Assembly: GCA_019914945.1 (NCBI GenBank)
Contig: CM034100.1
Coordinates: forward strand, 2,183,209-2,247,208
Direction of reading: 5' to 3'
Origin: Typha latifolia
Lineage: Eukaryota > Streptophyta > Magnoliopsida > Poales > Typhaceae
Length of the DNA: 64,000 nucleotides
Shown: in pieces, positions 1 through 10,800 of the stretch
Layout of the letters: each line of letters starts with the position of its first letter
Position numbering within the stretch: position 1 is the stretch's first letter
The notes under the pieces: generated by a model
Database searches by the model: none
The model's input: the letters and a program-made list of their open reading frames with translations, nothing else
What the model was told of the DNA's origin: nothing
Made by a program: the position numbers and the translations under genes

Positions 1-2751
1 AATGATCTTTGGAACTTATCTGATGAAGAAACTGAAATTTTACCTGCTTTACGGTTGAGTTATAATCATCTTCCATCACGTCTGAAGCAATGCTTTGCGT
101 ATTGCGCCATATTTCCAAAGGATAGTGTTATAGATAAGAAGGATCTGGTCCAATTCTGGATTGCAGAAGGCTTCATTCAGTCATCTGACAGGAGAACAGA
201 CCTGGAAAACATAGGCTTGCGTTACGTGGATGACCTAATATCAAGATCACTCTTTGAGAATTCTGAGAATTTTTTTGATGATGTGGTAAGAAGTGTCAGG
301 ATGCATGATCTGGTTCACGATCTCGCTCAATCTGTTGCAGGTGAAGAATGCTCAATAATCGACACTGACAGAAGAAATATTGCTCAAAGCACACGTTATT
401 CATCGTTCCGTTGCGGACACAAGCCAACATCAGCAATCCTATATCAGCTACGTGAAGCAAAAAAAATGAGAACCTTTTATTTTGTCGGTTCATATGGCAT
501 GGACGAGCAGAAAGATATGGCGCAGGAGGTTCTCCAAGTTGTATTCAATAGCATGAAGCTTCTCAGGGTTCTTCATTTTAGTCAGTACCCCATGAAAGAA
601 TTGCCAGCTTCAATAAAAAATCTTAGTCACCTAAGGTATCTCGATCTATCTTGGGGTGATCTTGAAACACTGCCACCATGCATTGGCCTCCTCCAGAATA
701 TGCAGGTCTTGAAATTACAAGTGTGCCACAGACTTCAAGCTTTGCCTGATTCTATTGGCGGCCTCTCTAATCTCATATCATTAGACCTCACCAGTTGCAG
801 GAGCCTTCAAGCATTGCCAGACTCCATTGGTGGCCTCTCTAATCTCCCGTTATTAGACCTCTCTTGTTGCGAGAGTCTTCGAGCATTGCCCGACTCCATT
901 GGTGGTCTTTCTAATCTCTCAAAATTGAACTTCACCGATTGCAAGAGTCTTCAAGCATTGCCTGACTCTATTGGTGGCCTCTCTAATCTCTCATTATTAG
1001 ACCTCTCCAATTGCGAGAGTCTTCAAGCATTGCCTGACTCTATTGGTGGCCTCTCTAATCTCTCATCATTAGATCTCACTGATTGCTTGAGTCTTCAAGT
1101 ATTGCCTGACTCTATTGGTGGCCTCTCTAATCTCTCATCATTAGATCTCACTTGTTGCTTGAGTCTTCAAGTATTGCCTGACTCTATTGGTGGCCTCTCT
1201 AATCTCTCATCATTAGATCTCACTTGTTGCTTGAGTCTTCAAGTATTGCCTGACTCTATTGGTGGCCTCTCTAATCTCTCATCATTAAATCTCACTTATT
1301 GCTTGAGTCTTCAAGTATTGCCTGACTCTATTGGTGGCCTCTCTAATCTCTCAACATTAGACTTGGAATCTTGTAAGAGTTTTCAAACATTGCCAGACTC
1401 CATTGGTGGCCTCTCTAATCTCTTATTATTAGACCTCTCTTATTGCGAGAGTCTTCAAGCATTGCCTGACTCTATTGGTGGCCTCTCTAATCTCTCAACA
1501 TTGAATGTCAGCAGTTGCAAGCTTCAAGCATTGCCAGACTCCATTGGTGACCTCTCTAATCTCTCAACATTGGACATCAGCAATTGCAAGAGTCTTCAAG
1601 CATTGCCAGACTCCATTGGTGACCTCTCTAATCTCTCAACATTGAACATCAGCAATTGCGAGAGTCTTCAAGCAGACTTTAGTGGCCTCCCTAATCTCTC
1701 TGCATTATATATCTCCCATCTGACGTGCATGCCCTCCGGGATAGGAAAATTGAGCCACCTCCAAACACTTCCGGTCTTTGTGGTCGGTGGCAAGAACAAC
1801 TGCAGCCTTAGAGAGCTCAGCAGCCTGAATCTCGAAGGCAAATTACATATCAAGAATCTGGAAAACGTGAAGAATGTCAAAGAGGCGAAGGAAGCCAACT
1901 TGATACAAAAGCAGGGCCTTAAGGCACTGAGATTGTCGTGGAATCTGGATGCTTACAAGAAGCCAGGAGAAGCCAACTCTGAGAAGATCATCGAAGATGG
2001 AAAAACTGTGCAAGAAATTGTTGAAGCACTTGCAGTACAATATAGGGATGTTGATACCGAATTGATTGAAGATGTGCTCGAGAGTCTCCAGCCACACGTA
2101 GCGTTGGCCGTATTGGAGATAAAACAGTACCTGGGCAGAGTGTTTCCGAGATGGCTGATGGAGCTCGCAGTCCCAAATCTGGAGAAGCTCACATTAAAAG
2201 GTTGTATGAGATGCGAGATTCTCCCACAATTCAGACTGCTACACAATCTTAAAGAACTAGAATTGAACACTCTTCTTCGTGTCCAGTGTCTTCCGGCGCT
2301 CGGGCAGATGCGTTCTCTGCGTATCCTAAAACTCTACGTTCTTCCTGGCATCAAGTGCTTGGGCTCCGAGTTCTACGGCGGTGATGGTGCATTCCCGGCA
2401 TTGGAGGAATTAGATTTGGCATGCATGCCTGAGTTAGAGGAGTGGTCTAGAACAGCTGAAGTAAAATTCCTTCCTCGTCTTGCAAAGTTGGGCCTAGTAG
2501 AATGTCCAAAACTCAAAGCTCTTCCCTCAGATTTCCAATCTGTTAAGGAACTGCACCTGCGTGCAGATGATGAATTGCTCCTGTCTTCCCTCCAAAGTGG
2601 TGCATTTCGAAATATTGAGGATCTGAGTATTTATAAGTCCGAGACGGATGATGATGAATTGCCTCCAGTTCTTTTGGAGCGTAGAAAATTGGTCAGAAGC
2701 TCGGGGATTTGCTTAGAATCTCGCAGGGGGATAATATCTTTCAGTAATTGA
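1..2751 (+). CDS. CC-NB-LRR disease resistance protein (RGA-like), 5' truncated by window edge
   Basis: Intracellular immune receptor of the non-TIR NLR class. The open frame runs from base 1 without a start codon, so the coiled coil and most of the NB-ARC domain lie left of the window; 916 residues are visible. Residues 2-41 are the end of NB-ARC, including the RNBS-D motif CFAYCAIFPKD, which is typical of non-TIR NLRs. The MHD motif appears as RMHDLVHDLAQ near residue 100. Imperfect LRRs follow, then 13 almost identical 24-residue units with core LPDSIGGLSNL (about 735-1674). The C-terminal LRR region contains a GKLHIKNLENV stretch, as in RGA2/R1-type receptors. The stop is TGA at 2749-2751. 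The regularity of the central repeats is unusual for an RGA-type LRR. I infer resistance function from family only; the recognised effector cannot be told. Confidence 0.93.
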   Translation, partial: NDLWNLSDEETEILPALRLSYNHLPSRLKQCFAYCAIFPKDSVIDKKDLVQFWIAEGFIQSSDRRTDLENIGLRYVDDLISRSLFENSENFFDDVVRSVRMHDLVHDLAQSVAGEECSIIDTDRRNIAQSTRYSSFRCGHKPTSAILYQLREAKKMRTFYFVGSYGMDEQKDMAQEVLQVVFNSMKLLRVLHFSQYPMKELPASIKNLSHLRYLDLSWGDLETLPPCIGLLQNMQVLKLQVCHRLQALPDSIGGLSNLISLDLTSCRSLQALPDSIGGLSNLPLLDLSCCESLRALPDSIGGLSNLSKLNFTDCKSLQALPDSIGGLSNLSLLDLSNCESLQALPDSIGGLSNLSSLDLTDCLSLQVLPDSIGGLSNLSSLDLTCCLSLQVLPDSIGGLSNLSSLDLTCCLSLQVLPDSIGGLSNLSSLNLTYCLSLQVLPDSIGGLSNLSTLDLESCKSFQTLPDSIGGLSNLLLLDLSYCESLQALPDSIGGLSNLSTLNVSSCKLQALPDSIGDLSNLSTLDISNCKSLQALPDSIGDLSNLSTLNISNCESLQADFSGLPNLSALYISHLTCMPSGIGKLSHLQTLPVFVVGGKNNCSLRELSSLNLEGKLHIKNLENVKNVKEAKEANLIQKQGLKALRLSWNLDAYKKPGEANSEKIIEDGKTVQEIVEALAVQYRDVDTELIEDVLESLQPHVALAVLEIKQYLGRVFPRWLMELAVPNLEKLTLKGCMRCEILPQFRLLHNLKELELNTLLRVQCLPALGQMRSLRILKLYVLPGIKCLGSEFYGGDGAFPALEELDLACMPELEEWSRTAEVKFLPRLAKLGLVECPKLKALPSDFQSVKELHLRADDELLLSSLQSGAFRNIEDLSIYKSETDDDELPPVLLERRKLVRSSGICLESRRGIISFSN
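735..1674 (+). repeat. Tandem array of 13 near-identical 72-bp LRR-coding units
   Basis: Each 72-bp unit encodes 24 residues beginning at LPDSIGGLSNL or LPDSIGDLSNL. Variation sits mainly in the residues after the NL (for example SSLDLTCC, STLDLESC, STLNISNC). Units 6 and 7 encode the same 24 residues and look identical in DNA as well. One unit (about 1500-1530) is one codon short (SSCKLQ). The array stays in frame throughout. Such homogeneity suggests recent expansion by unequal crossing over or gene conversion. Confidence 0.92.
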
Positions 2752-4724
2752 ACTTTGTGGCAGAATAATAAATGTCAGTATATCTATCTCTGTGGTTCCT
2801 TTCCCTTTCTATTATATGATGTTATGTGTTGTTGAAATATAGTGGCATGAAAACGTGTTTGATGTATATGTTGCTCCCCTTGCATTTGTCACCAAAGCAA
2901 TCACGAAATTCTCTTAATCAATAAAAAGGAAGAGCCAGAACGCAATCCTACTCGATGCAAAACAACCTCTAGTTCTCCTCCTAACTGTTTTCCTAAAGAA
3001 ATCATTGAAGATAGTATTGTTTCATACCGGTAAACCGATTGCTTTCCCTACAAAAAAACTGCAATTAATGTGAACGAACTCTGACATAGGAATCCTAAGT
3101 TTCTCATTTACTACAAAGAAAAAGGAAACAAAAAGGAGAGAAAGGCAAAACTAGATGAGGAATTCCTGGACATCTCCATGACTCCATTGCTTGCCCGAAG
3201 AGCTCCCTCCCAATCACACTCCCTGCACGTGCACTTCTAGGTCTAGGACCATGCCGTCATGGGCTACCTTGAAGGGGAGGAGTAATGGAGGAGAAGGAAG
3301 AGAGGAGGTGAGGTCTAGGAGAAATGGTCGGATAGCGGCTACCAGTGTTGTGTTTCGTGGCAGGGGAAGAGAGAACCATTCCTATCCCCATTTACGAGAA
3401 GAGCAAAGTTATGAACTATTTTCCCTTTTGATTGAATAAAAATTAGATTTTGGGTTTTTGATATTATTCATTTGTGTAGCCTAAATTTCTAGAATGGATG
3501 TCACATTCGGCTTAAAATAGTTTAAGATCGAGCCACTATGCGTATTTTTCATGTAAATTTATATGCACTCTAGTATAAAAAAAATTGTTATCTCATGTAG
3601 AAAATATGGGTACTTATTTTTCAAGAGTCAAATTTTAGTATTATCAAAATTGAAAGGCTCATTGATGCAAATAATGTTCTCGTTTTGTGATAATAAATTA
3701 GTCCTAAGATGCCTGCTTTGTTACATATTTGTTAGTACTTAGATTATTCATAGCAAATTACTGTGATTATTATACTGTGGATCTCCGACGAAAGAGAAGA
3801 ACTTTCATCCTTTTTACCATATCTTTTGTCTACTTCTGGAGCTGAAAGAGAAAAAATATAAATAAAGGCAATGAATCAGTTCAACAATTATAAACTAATA
3901 TAACTCTGATACCACTGATTTCTACGATAGGTAATGCTCTTGGCAGTTTTTTGTGTTTATTAAAAATTTTCCTAAATTTATCCAGAGTACAATAAATTTG
4001 ATCTCTTATTGCTGGGCATATGAATATATGATATTGCTAACCCTGTTATTTTAGCATGATACAATCAACTAGTAAAATGACATCTTTGAATATAAGTGCT
4101 CGTCTCATATATAAGTTATTTTTAAAATTTTGAGATATTTCTTTCTCTGAAGCAATTTCCTTAGTTTTTATGGATATTTTAGCTGATCCTGATTAATGTC
4201 ATATGCGTTCTACAGCTAGAAGCAAAAGCCAAAATATCTCTCCCGGGAACGTGGTTTTCATCCATGGATTCCTTTCTTCTTCGTCACTGTGTTTTATGTT
4301 GTTTGCACTGGTTCAGTTTAGAAATAAGATTAATTTAAATAGAATACGTATTCCTTTTATTCCAAAATAAGATTTTTACTCTTATATTCACTTGTATTTT
4401 AAAATAATAATATAATAATAATCTTTATTGTGGTATAAATAGAAGGAAAAAGATAAGAAAATTATATTTTATTTAATAACTATGAATTAGTAATAATGTG
4501 ATAGATATCAAGAGTAAATTAGTAATTGAATTAATATATAGTATAAGATGTAATTTTAATAAATAGTATTTCTATTCTAGAATTTAATTATTATTATAGA
4601 ATAAAGAGATATATTTTAAAATAAGAAAAAAAAATATTAATAAAAGTGAACGGGGTTAATAGTGTAACCCAAGTCCAAAATATTAATGCTAAATGACCGG
4701 AGTTCACAAAACAAGATTACCATG
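2752..4724. other. Intergenic DNA; 3' flank of the NLR, partly duplicated downstream
   Basis: The first part is the NLR 3' UTR; an AATAAA lies near 2766. The stretch 2880-3180 is clearly similar to 6520-6835, which lies 3' of the LRR pseudogene, so the flank was copied together with the gene. From about 3420 to 4720 the sequence is very AT-rich, and I see no coding potential or recognisable element. The short open frame at 3191-3439 has no family resemblance and is not called. Confidence 0.6.
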
Positions 4725-6310
4725 CTAAAAGTACCCCGTGAAAGAATTGCCCACTTAATAAAATGTCTTAGTCATTTAAGGTATCTCTCTATCTTGCGAA
4801 GACCTTGAAACACCGCCAACATGTATTGGCCTCCTCCAAAATCTGCAAACTTTGAAATTATAAAGCTGCAATGATCTTCAAACATTGCCTGACTCTGTTG
4901 GTGGCCTCTCTATCTCAACATTGGACCTCAATCAATGCACAAGTCTTCAAGCATTGTCTGGCTCAATTGGTGGCCTCTCTAATCTCTTAAAATTGTACCT
5001 CAATGTTTGTGAGAGTCTTCAAGCATTGCCTGATTCCATTGATGGTCTCTCTAATCTCTCAATATTGGACCTCAACAGTTGCACGAGTCTTTAAGCATTG
5101 CCTGACTCCATTGGTGGCCTATCTAATCTCTTAATATTGAAACTCAGATATTACAAGATTCTTCAAGCATTGCCTGACTCTATTGGTGGCCTATCTAATC
5201 TCTCAATATTGAACGTCAAATATTGCAGGATTCTTCGAGCATTGCCTGACTCCATTGGAGGCCTATCTAATCTCTCATCATTGAACCTCACCTGTTGTGT
5301 GAGTCTTCAAACATTGCCTGACTCTATTGGTGGCTTCTCTAATACCTCAACATTGGACCTCAATGAATGCACGAGTCTTAAAACATTGACTGACTCCATC
5401 GGTTGCCTCTCTAATCTCCCAACATTGGACCTCAACCAATGCACGAGTCTCTAAACATTGCCTGACCTCATTGGTAGCCTATCTAATCTCTCAACATTAG
5501 ACCTTAACTGATGCACGAGTCTTCAAGCATTGGCTGACTCCATTGGTGACCTATCTAATCTCTCAATATTGGACCTCAACCGATGCACGAGTCTTCAAGC
5601 ATTACCCGATTCTGTTGGTGGCCTCTCTAATTTCTCAACATTGGACCTCAACCAATGCACAAGTCTCTCAACCTCACCTGTTGTGTGAGTCTTCAAACAT
5701 TGCTCGACTCTATTGATAGCCTTTCTAATCTCTCAACTTTAGACCTCACCGATTGGGAGTCTTCAAGCATTGCTTGACTCCATTGGTGTCCTTTCTAATC
5801 TCTCAACATTAGTACTCACTGCTTGTGAGAGTCTTCAAGCATTGCCTGACTCCATTGGTGGCCTCTCTAATCTCTCAACATTGGATCTCACACGTTGTGA
5901 GTCTTCGAGCATTATCTGACTCTATTGGTTGCCTCTTTAATCTCGCAAGATTGAACCTATTCGGATGCAACAATCTTCAAGCATTGCCTGATCTCATTGG
6001 TGGCCTCTCTAATCTCTCAACATTGGGCCTCAATGGTTGCGAGAGTCTTCAAGCATTGCTCGAGTCTATTGGTAGCTTTTCTAATCTCTTCAAATTGAAC
6101 CTCACATGTTGCAAGAGTCTTCAAATATTGCCCTGACTCCATTGGTAACCTCTCTAATCTCTAGGTATTGTTCCTCAACGGCTGCAAGAGTCTTCCACCA
6201 TTGCCTCCCCCCATTTACAACCCCTCTAATCTCAATATTGTACGACAATCTTCAAGCGTTACCGGTTGCTTGCGTCTAACATGCATGCCCTCCAAGATAG
6301 GTTGTGCTTG
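4725..6310 (+). pseudogene. LRR-only NLR pseudogene, tandem copy of the gene at the window start
   Basis: From about 4730 the DNA matches the NLR at about 580 onward (the stretch encoding MKELPASIKNLSHLRYL), then runs into about 19 degenerate copies of the same 72-bp LPDSIGGLSNL unit. Reading frames break repeatedly: there is an in-frame TAA near 5092, others near 5452 and 5510, plus several small indels and a shortened unit near 5660-5690. No NB-ARC is present upstream. The copy of the post-LRR stretch encoding CMPSGIGKL ends at about 6300, and the C-terminal LRR region (about 1750-2750 of the intact gene) is missing. It is therefore truncated at both ends and cannot encode a receptor. Its array has more units than the intact gene. 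Confidence 0.9.
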
Positions 6311-6314
6311 GAGG

Positions 6315-6339
6315 CGAGAGAGAGAGAGAGAGAGAGAGA
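6315..6339. repeat. (GA)n microsatellite
   Basis: An uninterrupted GA dinucleotide run. It sits at the point where the pseudogene loses homology to the intact NLR and resumes in the 3' flank, so it may mark the deletion junction. Confidence 0.9.
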
Positions 6340-7800
6340 TGTGATGTTTACCAAACTTGCTCTGTCCTTCTGCCTCTTTCTCTTGGATCTGTCACTATAT
6401 CTCTCTCTGATTCCTTTTCCATTTTGTTGTGTGATTGTTATTATAGCATCAAATCATATTTTGTCTAGTAAAGTATTCATTGTGCATAATGAAAGTTCTG
6501 ATTCAGATGATAATTGTTCCCCTTGCATTTGTTACCAAAGCAATCACCAGATTCCCTTAACAAATAGAAAGGCAGAGTCAGAACGCAATTCTTCTTGATG
6601 CAAATCAACTCCTGGAAGATAGTACTGTTTATATCTGTAAACTAATTGCTTTCCCTACAAAAAAAAACTGCAATCGATGTGAATGAACTCTGACGTAGGA
6701 ATCCACGCTCCCTCCCACAATGAACTCGTTTCTCATTTACCATAAAGAAAAAGAAAACAAAAAGGAGAAAAATGCAAACCTAGCTAGGAGGAGTACCTGC
6801 ATCTGGACTTCTCCATGACTCCATTCTTCCCAATAACTCTCAATGCAGGGTAGGATCACTTTGTGGGCCTCTATGATCTCTTCTTGAGTTCTTGGCCATT
6901 TTGAGCTACTTGACCCACGAGTTCCGACTTCCGAGGCATGGATGGGTAGGTCTGTCATTTACTAGGCATCATCTTTTGACCATATAGATTATCCACTCCC
7001 AGATCATGCCAATATTCCACATTACTCCCAAGTTGGATTTAATTAAGTTCAAAAAATGATCTGGGATCTAGTTTGCAAGGCGTTAGGTTGTAGATTTATT
7101 GCCATACTCCACTATTTCTTTATCTCTTCAACCGAAACCATCTACTAGAGCAAGACAATCTATGGTCCAAAACCAGGTGCTGGTTGAATTTGACGACCAA
7201 AACCGTTGGCGAATCTGAAAAAATTAACATTGAAATCTCCAATTCTGATATCTGGCCCTCAAATACTTAAAAAGCTTAGTTATTATTAGTTACCACCACT
7301 AATTTGGTTAATTCTCGAGAAGGAAAATGCCTAACATGTTTGAGGAATTACTTTTGAATAGCTCCAAATGAGTTAGCATCAGATGCAGCAAAAGTTAGAT
7401 CAGCTTTCTAATCTATTTTTTTTTCCGCACTATTTTATTTTTGTGTGGTAAGCTTGTAATAATATGCTAACAAAATGTTAGCTCTCTTTTATACATAGAT
7501 TAAGAAAACTAAATCAATTCTCCTACTAGAAAATAGGCTATAATAAATCTACATTATATAGTACAATATCTATGAAGAATCAATCTCTGTCACAGGGCAT
7601 CTGCCGATAGGATCCGATTATTGGGATGATGTCTCTTTTCCTTTAAATTTGGATTGGGTGAGCACTAAGCAAGAAAAGATAGTGTTAACTTATTTCAATC
7701 TTTTCTCACCTCCCAGTCTCATCGCTTCCCTCTATTCTCTCTCCACCTACCCCACCAACCCCCAGTAGAAACCAAGATACGAGAGAGAGAGACTCAAAGA
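6340..7800. other. Intergenic DNA; duplicated NLR 3' flank, then unique AT-rich sequence
   Basis: About 6355-6835 resembles the region 3' of the intact NLR (2750-3180), which shows that the tandem duplication included the flank. An exon-like open frame on the minus strand lies at 6797-6958 (see separate entry). From about 6960 to 7780 there is AT-rich sequence with no gene I can support. The last 120 bases lead into the cytochrome b5 reductase promoter. Confidence 0.55.
6797..6958 (-). other. Possible orphan coding exon, unrecognised
   Basis: A minus-strand frame begins MTDLPIHASEVGTRG at 6958 and reads about 54 residues to VQMQ, where it meets a good splice donor (CAG followed by GTACTC, donor at about 6796). 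The composition looks protein-like (KWPRTQEEIIEAHKVILP), but I recognise no family and cannot find a partner exon. It lies at the end of the duplicated NLR flank. It could be a relic of a captured gene or a chance frame. Confidence 0.2.
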
Positions 7801-7806
7801 GATGTG

Positions 7807-7814
7807 TATAAAAG
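7807..7814 (+). promoter_or_regulatory. TATA box of the cytochrome b5 reductase gene
   Basis: TATAAAAG lies 76 bases before the ATG at 7890. This puts the transcription start near 7840 and gives a short leader. Confidence 0.6.
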
Positions 7815-7889
7815 GAGTAGACAAGCAGAGTGGTGGATGAGGGACAGAGGAAATTGGAAGAACCCCAAGAAGCCTCCACTGAGCGATCC

Positions 7890-10800
7890 ATGGATTTCTT
7901 ACAAACCCACAGCGTTGAGGTGATTGGGGTCGCCGTCGCCGTAGTGGCCATCTGCGCGGCCGCTGCCTATCTATTCTCCAGCAAGAGATCGAAGGGTATG
8001 CTGTCTCTCTCTCTCCGCCCCGATCCGTTTCTCGGGACTTGCATTCGTCGGATCTTGCTTCTCTTCGTAGATGCATCTTGATCCGTTGATCTTGGTTTTC
8101 TTTTATTGGCAAGATCCTATCTTTCTTCCAATACTTTTGTGATTCCAGTAAATTTTAGTATGATGCTTCTTGATTTGTAAATTCCTTGCAATGAATTCCA
8201 TTTTAGATAGTTGAATGTTAGGTTTTTTTTTACTTAATTGCCACAGAAAACTTTCAAAATATCATAATTATCATTACATTCTTTAAAATATCCTAATTGC
8301 CACTAAATTTTGTTGAGTATTTGGTAGTTTTAATGGAATATTTGTTACAGATTGTTGTTAAAGTTTATAAACACGTCAATAATAAAATACTCTTCCCTTT
8401 TGAAGTTGTGTAAAATATGTACCAACAATCTTTATCTTGCATTTTAAAAAGATTTTTTTCCTACTAAAATATTGGATAACTTTTAATTTATTTTTAAATG
8501 ATTCATATAAGGACAAAATGAATTTTTTTTTTGAATCTAAGTTTGTTTTAATATTATAATGGAATGATATTTTGAAACTAGCATTATGATTTCGGTCACA
8601 ATTATGATATTTTGAAAGTTTTTAGTGGCAATTATGTAAAAATTCTTTGAATATTAGGATGTTAGGATTTAAGTTGAGGGATTCATGGTTGGTTCCTATC
8701 TAGAATTTAATGCTGGATGTTAGATAATTGGTATGAGGTAATGAGGATACGTGATCCTTTACTAAATCTGGATACTGCCATCCTTTTTCATCTACTCCCC
8801 AATAAGAGTAATAGCTTCAGCACCCATTCTTCTCTTCACAATTTTAGGATAACTATGTTGTACAGAAACCTGAAATCTCATGAATTTCGCTAGATTTCAT
8901 TTGTTTATGGGATAGTAACACTTTGAACCTCTCAACTTCAGGTAATTTTTACTCATCTTATTTGCTCTATAATTTGACCCCCTCAACAATTCAAAATCAT
9001 CAGCCCCTGTCAGTGTTAATAAAAATAATAAAATAAGTATTATGCCCCTAAGATGTCTATTCTCATGGCAGATATGCTGACTAGGATTGGAGATCATCGC
9101 GGTTCCAATGATGGGTTAAAGGGTATTGAGGGGTTTTTAGCAATGGAATTAGTGGTGGTGGTGGTGGAATTTATATCTTTGGTTGGGGTTGAAGGACAAT
9201 TAGAGAGGCTGGTGATGGTGGTGGGAAATATATCTAGGTTTGAGCTTTGGGGAAGAGAGGAGGAGAATTATAAGAATTAGTGATAATGGTTGTGGTGGTG
9301 AGATTTATATGTAGGATAAGAGTTTGAGAGTAATATGAAAAAATGAATAGGAATAAGAGAGCAGAAGAGGGCATTTGGTCAATAATGAGGTCATGTGTCA
9401 AATATATGATAAAGAAATCCTGTCAATTTACTATTAGATAATTTTGAGTAGTTAAGGAGTCAAGTTAAAGAGAAAAAAAAGGATGAGGAAATGAAAGTGA
9501 AAATCATCTATAGTTGAGAGAGCCAAAGTATAAATAATTCTTTGTTTATTTATGCTCTACTAGAGCATTAGATGAATTTTAGACTGTATTCTTTGTTTCT
9601 TTTTTTTTTCTTTTGTTTCGACATTTGGAACTGAGTTCCTTTGTTCATTTCTGTAGGTTCCTTGGACCCTGAGAACTTCAAGGGTTTCAAACTCGTTGAA
9701 CGGCGGCAACTAAGCCATAATGTAGCTAAGTTTAAATTTGCTCTTCCCACGCCTACTTCTGTACTAGGGCTTCCTATTGGGCAACATATTAGTTGCAGGT
9801 GAGTACATCTTGATTTACATGCTTCTTGTACTTGAAGATATCATTGTAAATTCTGATCAGAACTGGAATTGTGATATGTTGGATTTGATAGGGGAAAGGA
9901 CAACCTTGGTGAGGAAGTTATTAAACCATATACCCCAACAACTTTAGACTCTGATATTGGATACTTTGAACTTGTTATAAAGGTATGCCCAGTAGTTGTA
10001 GCATGTTCCAAGCCATTTGTTGAGCTTAATAATGACGCATTTCTTATGTATAAACCATGAAAGATACAATTTAGAGCAACAATTTTGATTTTCTATCGAT
10101 ATTTAGATGTATCCTCAAGGAAGGATGTCCCATCATTTTCGTGAAATGCGAGTTGGTGACTACTTGTCTGTGAAGGGCCCGAAGGTACAGATTATTCTTC
10201 TTTTGTAATTTTCTCTTATATTTTCCTTCACAAGATGTGTCCTCCAGTCTTTTAACCCCATTCTGTGCATTTCTTCTTTTTCCTTCTTGCATTTTAACGT
10301 TTAAGTTGAGTGTAACTCATTTCCTTGAAACATAAAGATGCTAAAAGTTTTTGTTCATTAATCTCATTGAACCATGTGAGAGAAATAATAGCTTTAATTT
10401 ATATGTAGGCAGTAAAGCTATGGATAAGTAGTCCCTTATACTTTATACATTTTAATATCTTGTTCTGTTTGACGAACTTGTGTGCCTTGTATGCTTTTAG
10501 GGACGATTTAGATATCAACCTGGCCAAGTTAGAGCATTTGGAATGCTAGCTGGTGGATCTGGAATAACTCCAATGTTCCAAGTAAGAATCAACTGGAACA
10601 TGCATACTTATGGCGACCTGGTAGCACAGTTTCCAATCTTATGTCTTCTTTCCTCACTTCATTCTTCTTGGCCTTAGGTAACAAGAGCAATACTGGAGAA
10701 CTCTAAGGACCAAACAAACGTCCATTTAATTTATGCAAATGTCACTTATGAAGACATTCTTCTGAAGGTAGCTTTAGCCGTTTTAATTATTGATTAAAGG

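Noticed and set aside
735..1674. Regular direct repeats that could suggest a CRISPR-like or satellite array
   Set aside because: The units stay in frame within an NLR and encode LRRs; there are no spacers, and this is a plant genome.
3191..3439. Short plus-strand frame rich in Arg/Gly after the NLR
   Set aside because: It is not conserved in the duplicated flank downstream and has no family resemblance.
4320..4700. Very AT-rich block before the LRR pseudogene that might be a MITE
   Set aside because: The apparent inverted ends do not align beyond what AT richness explains.
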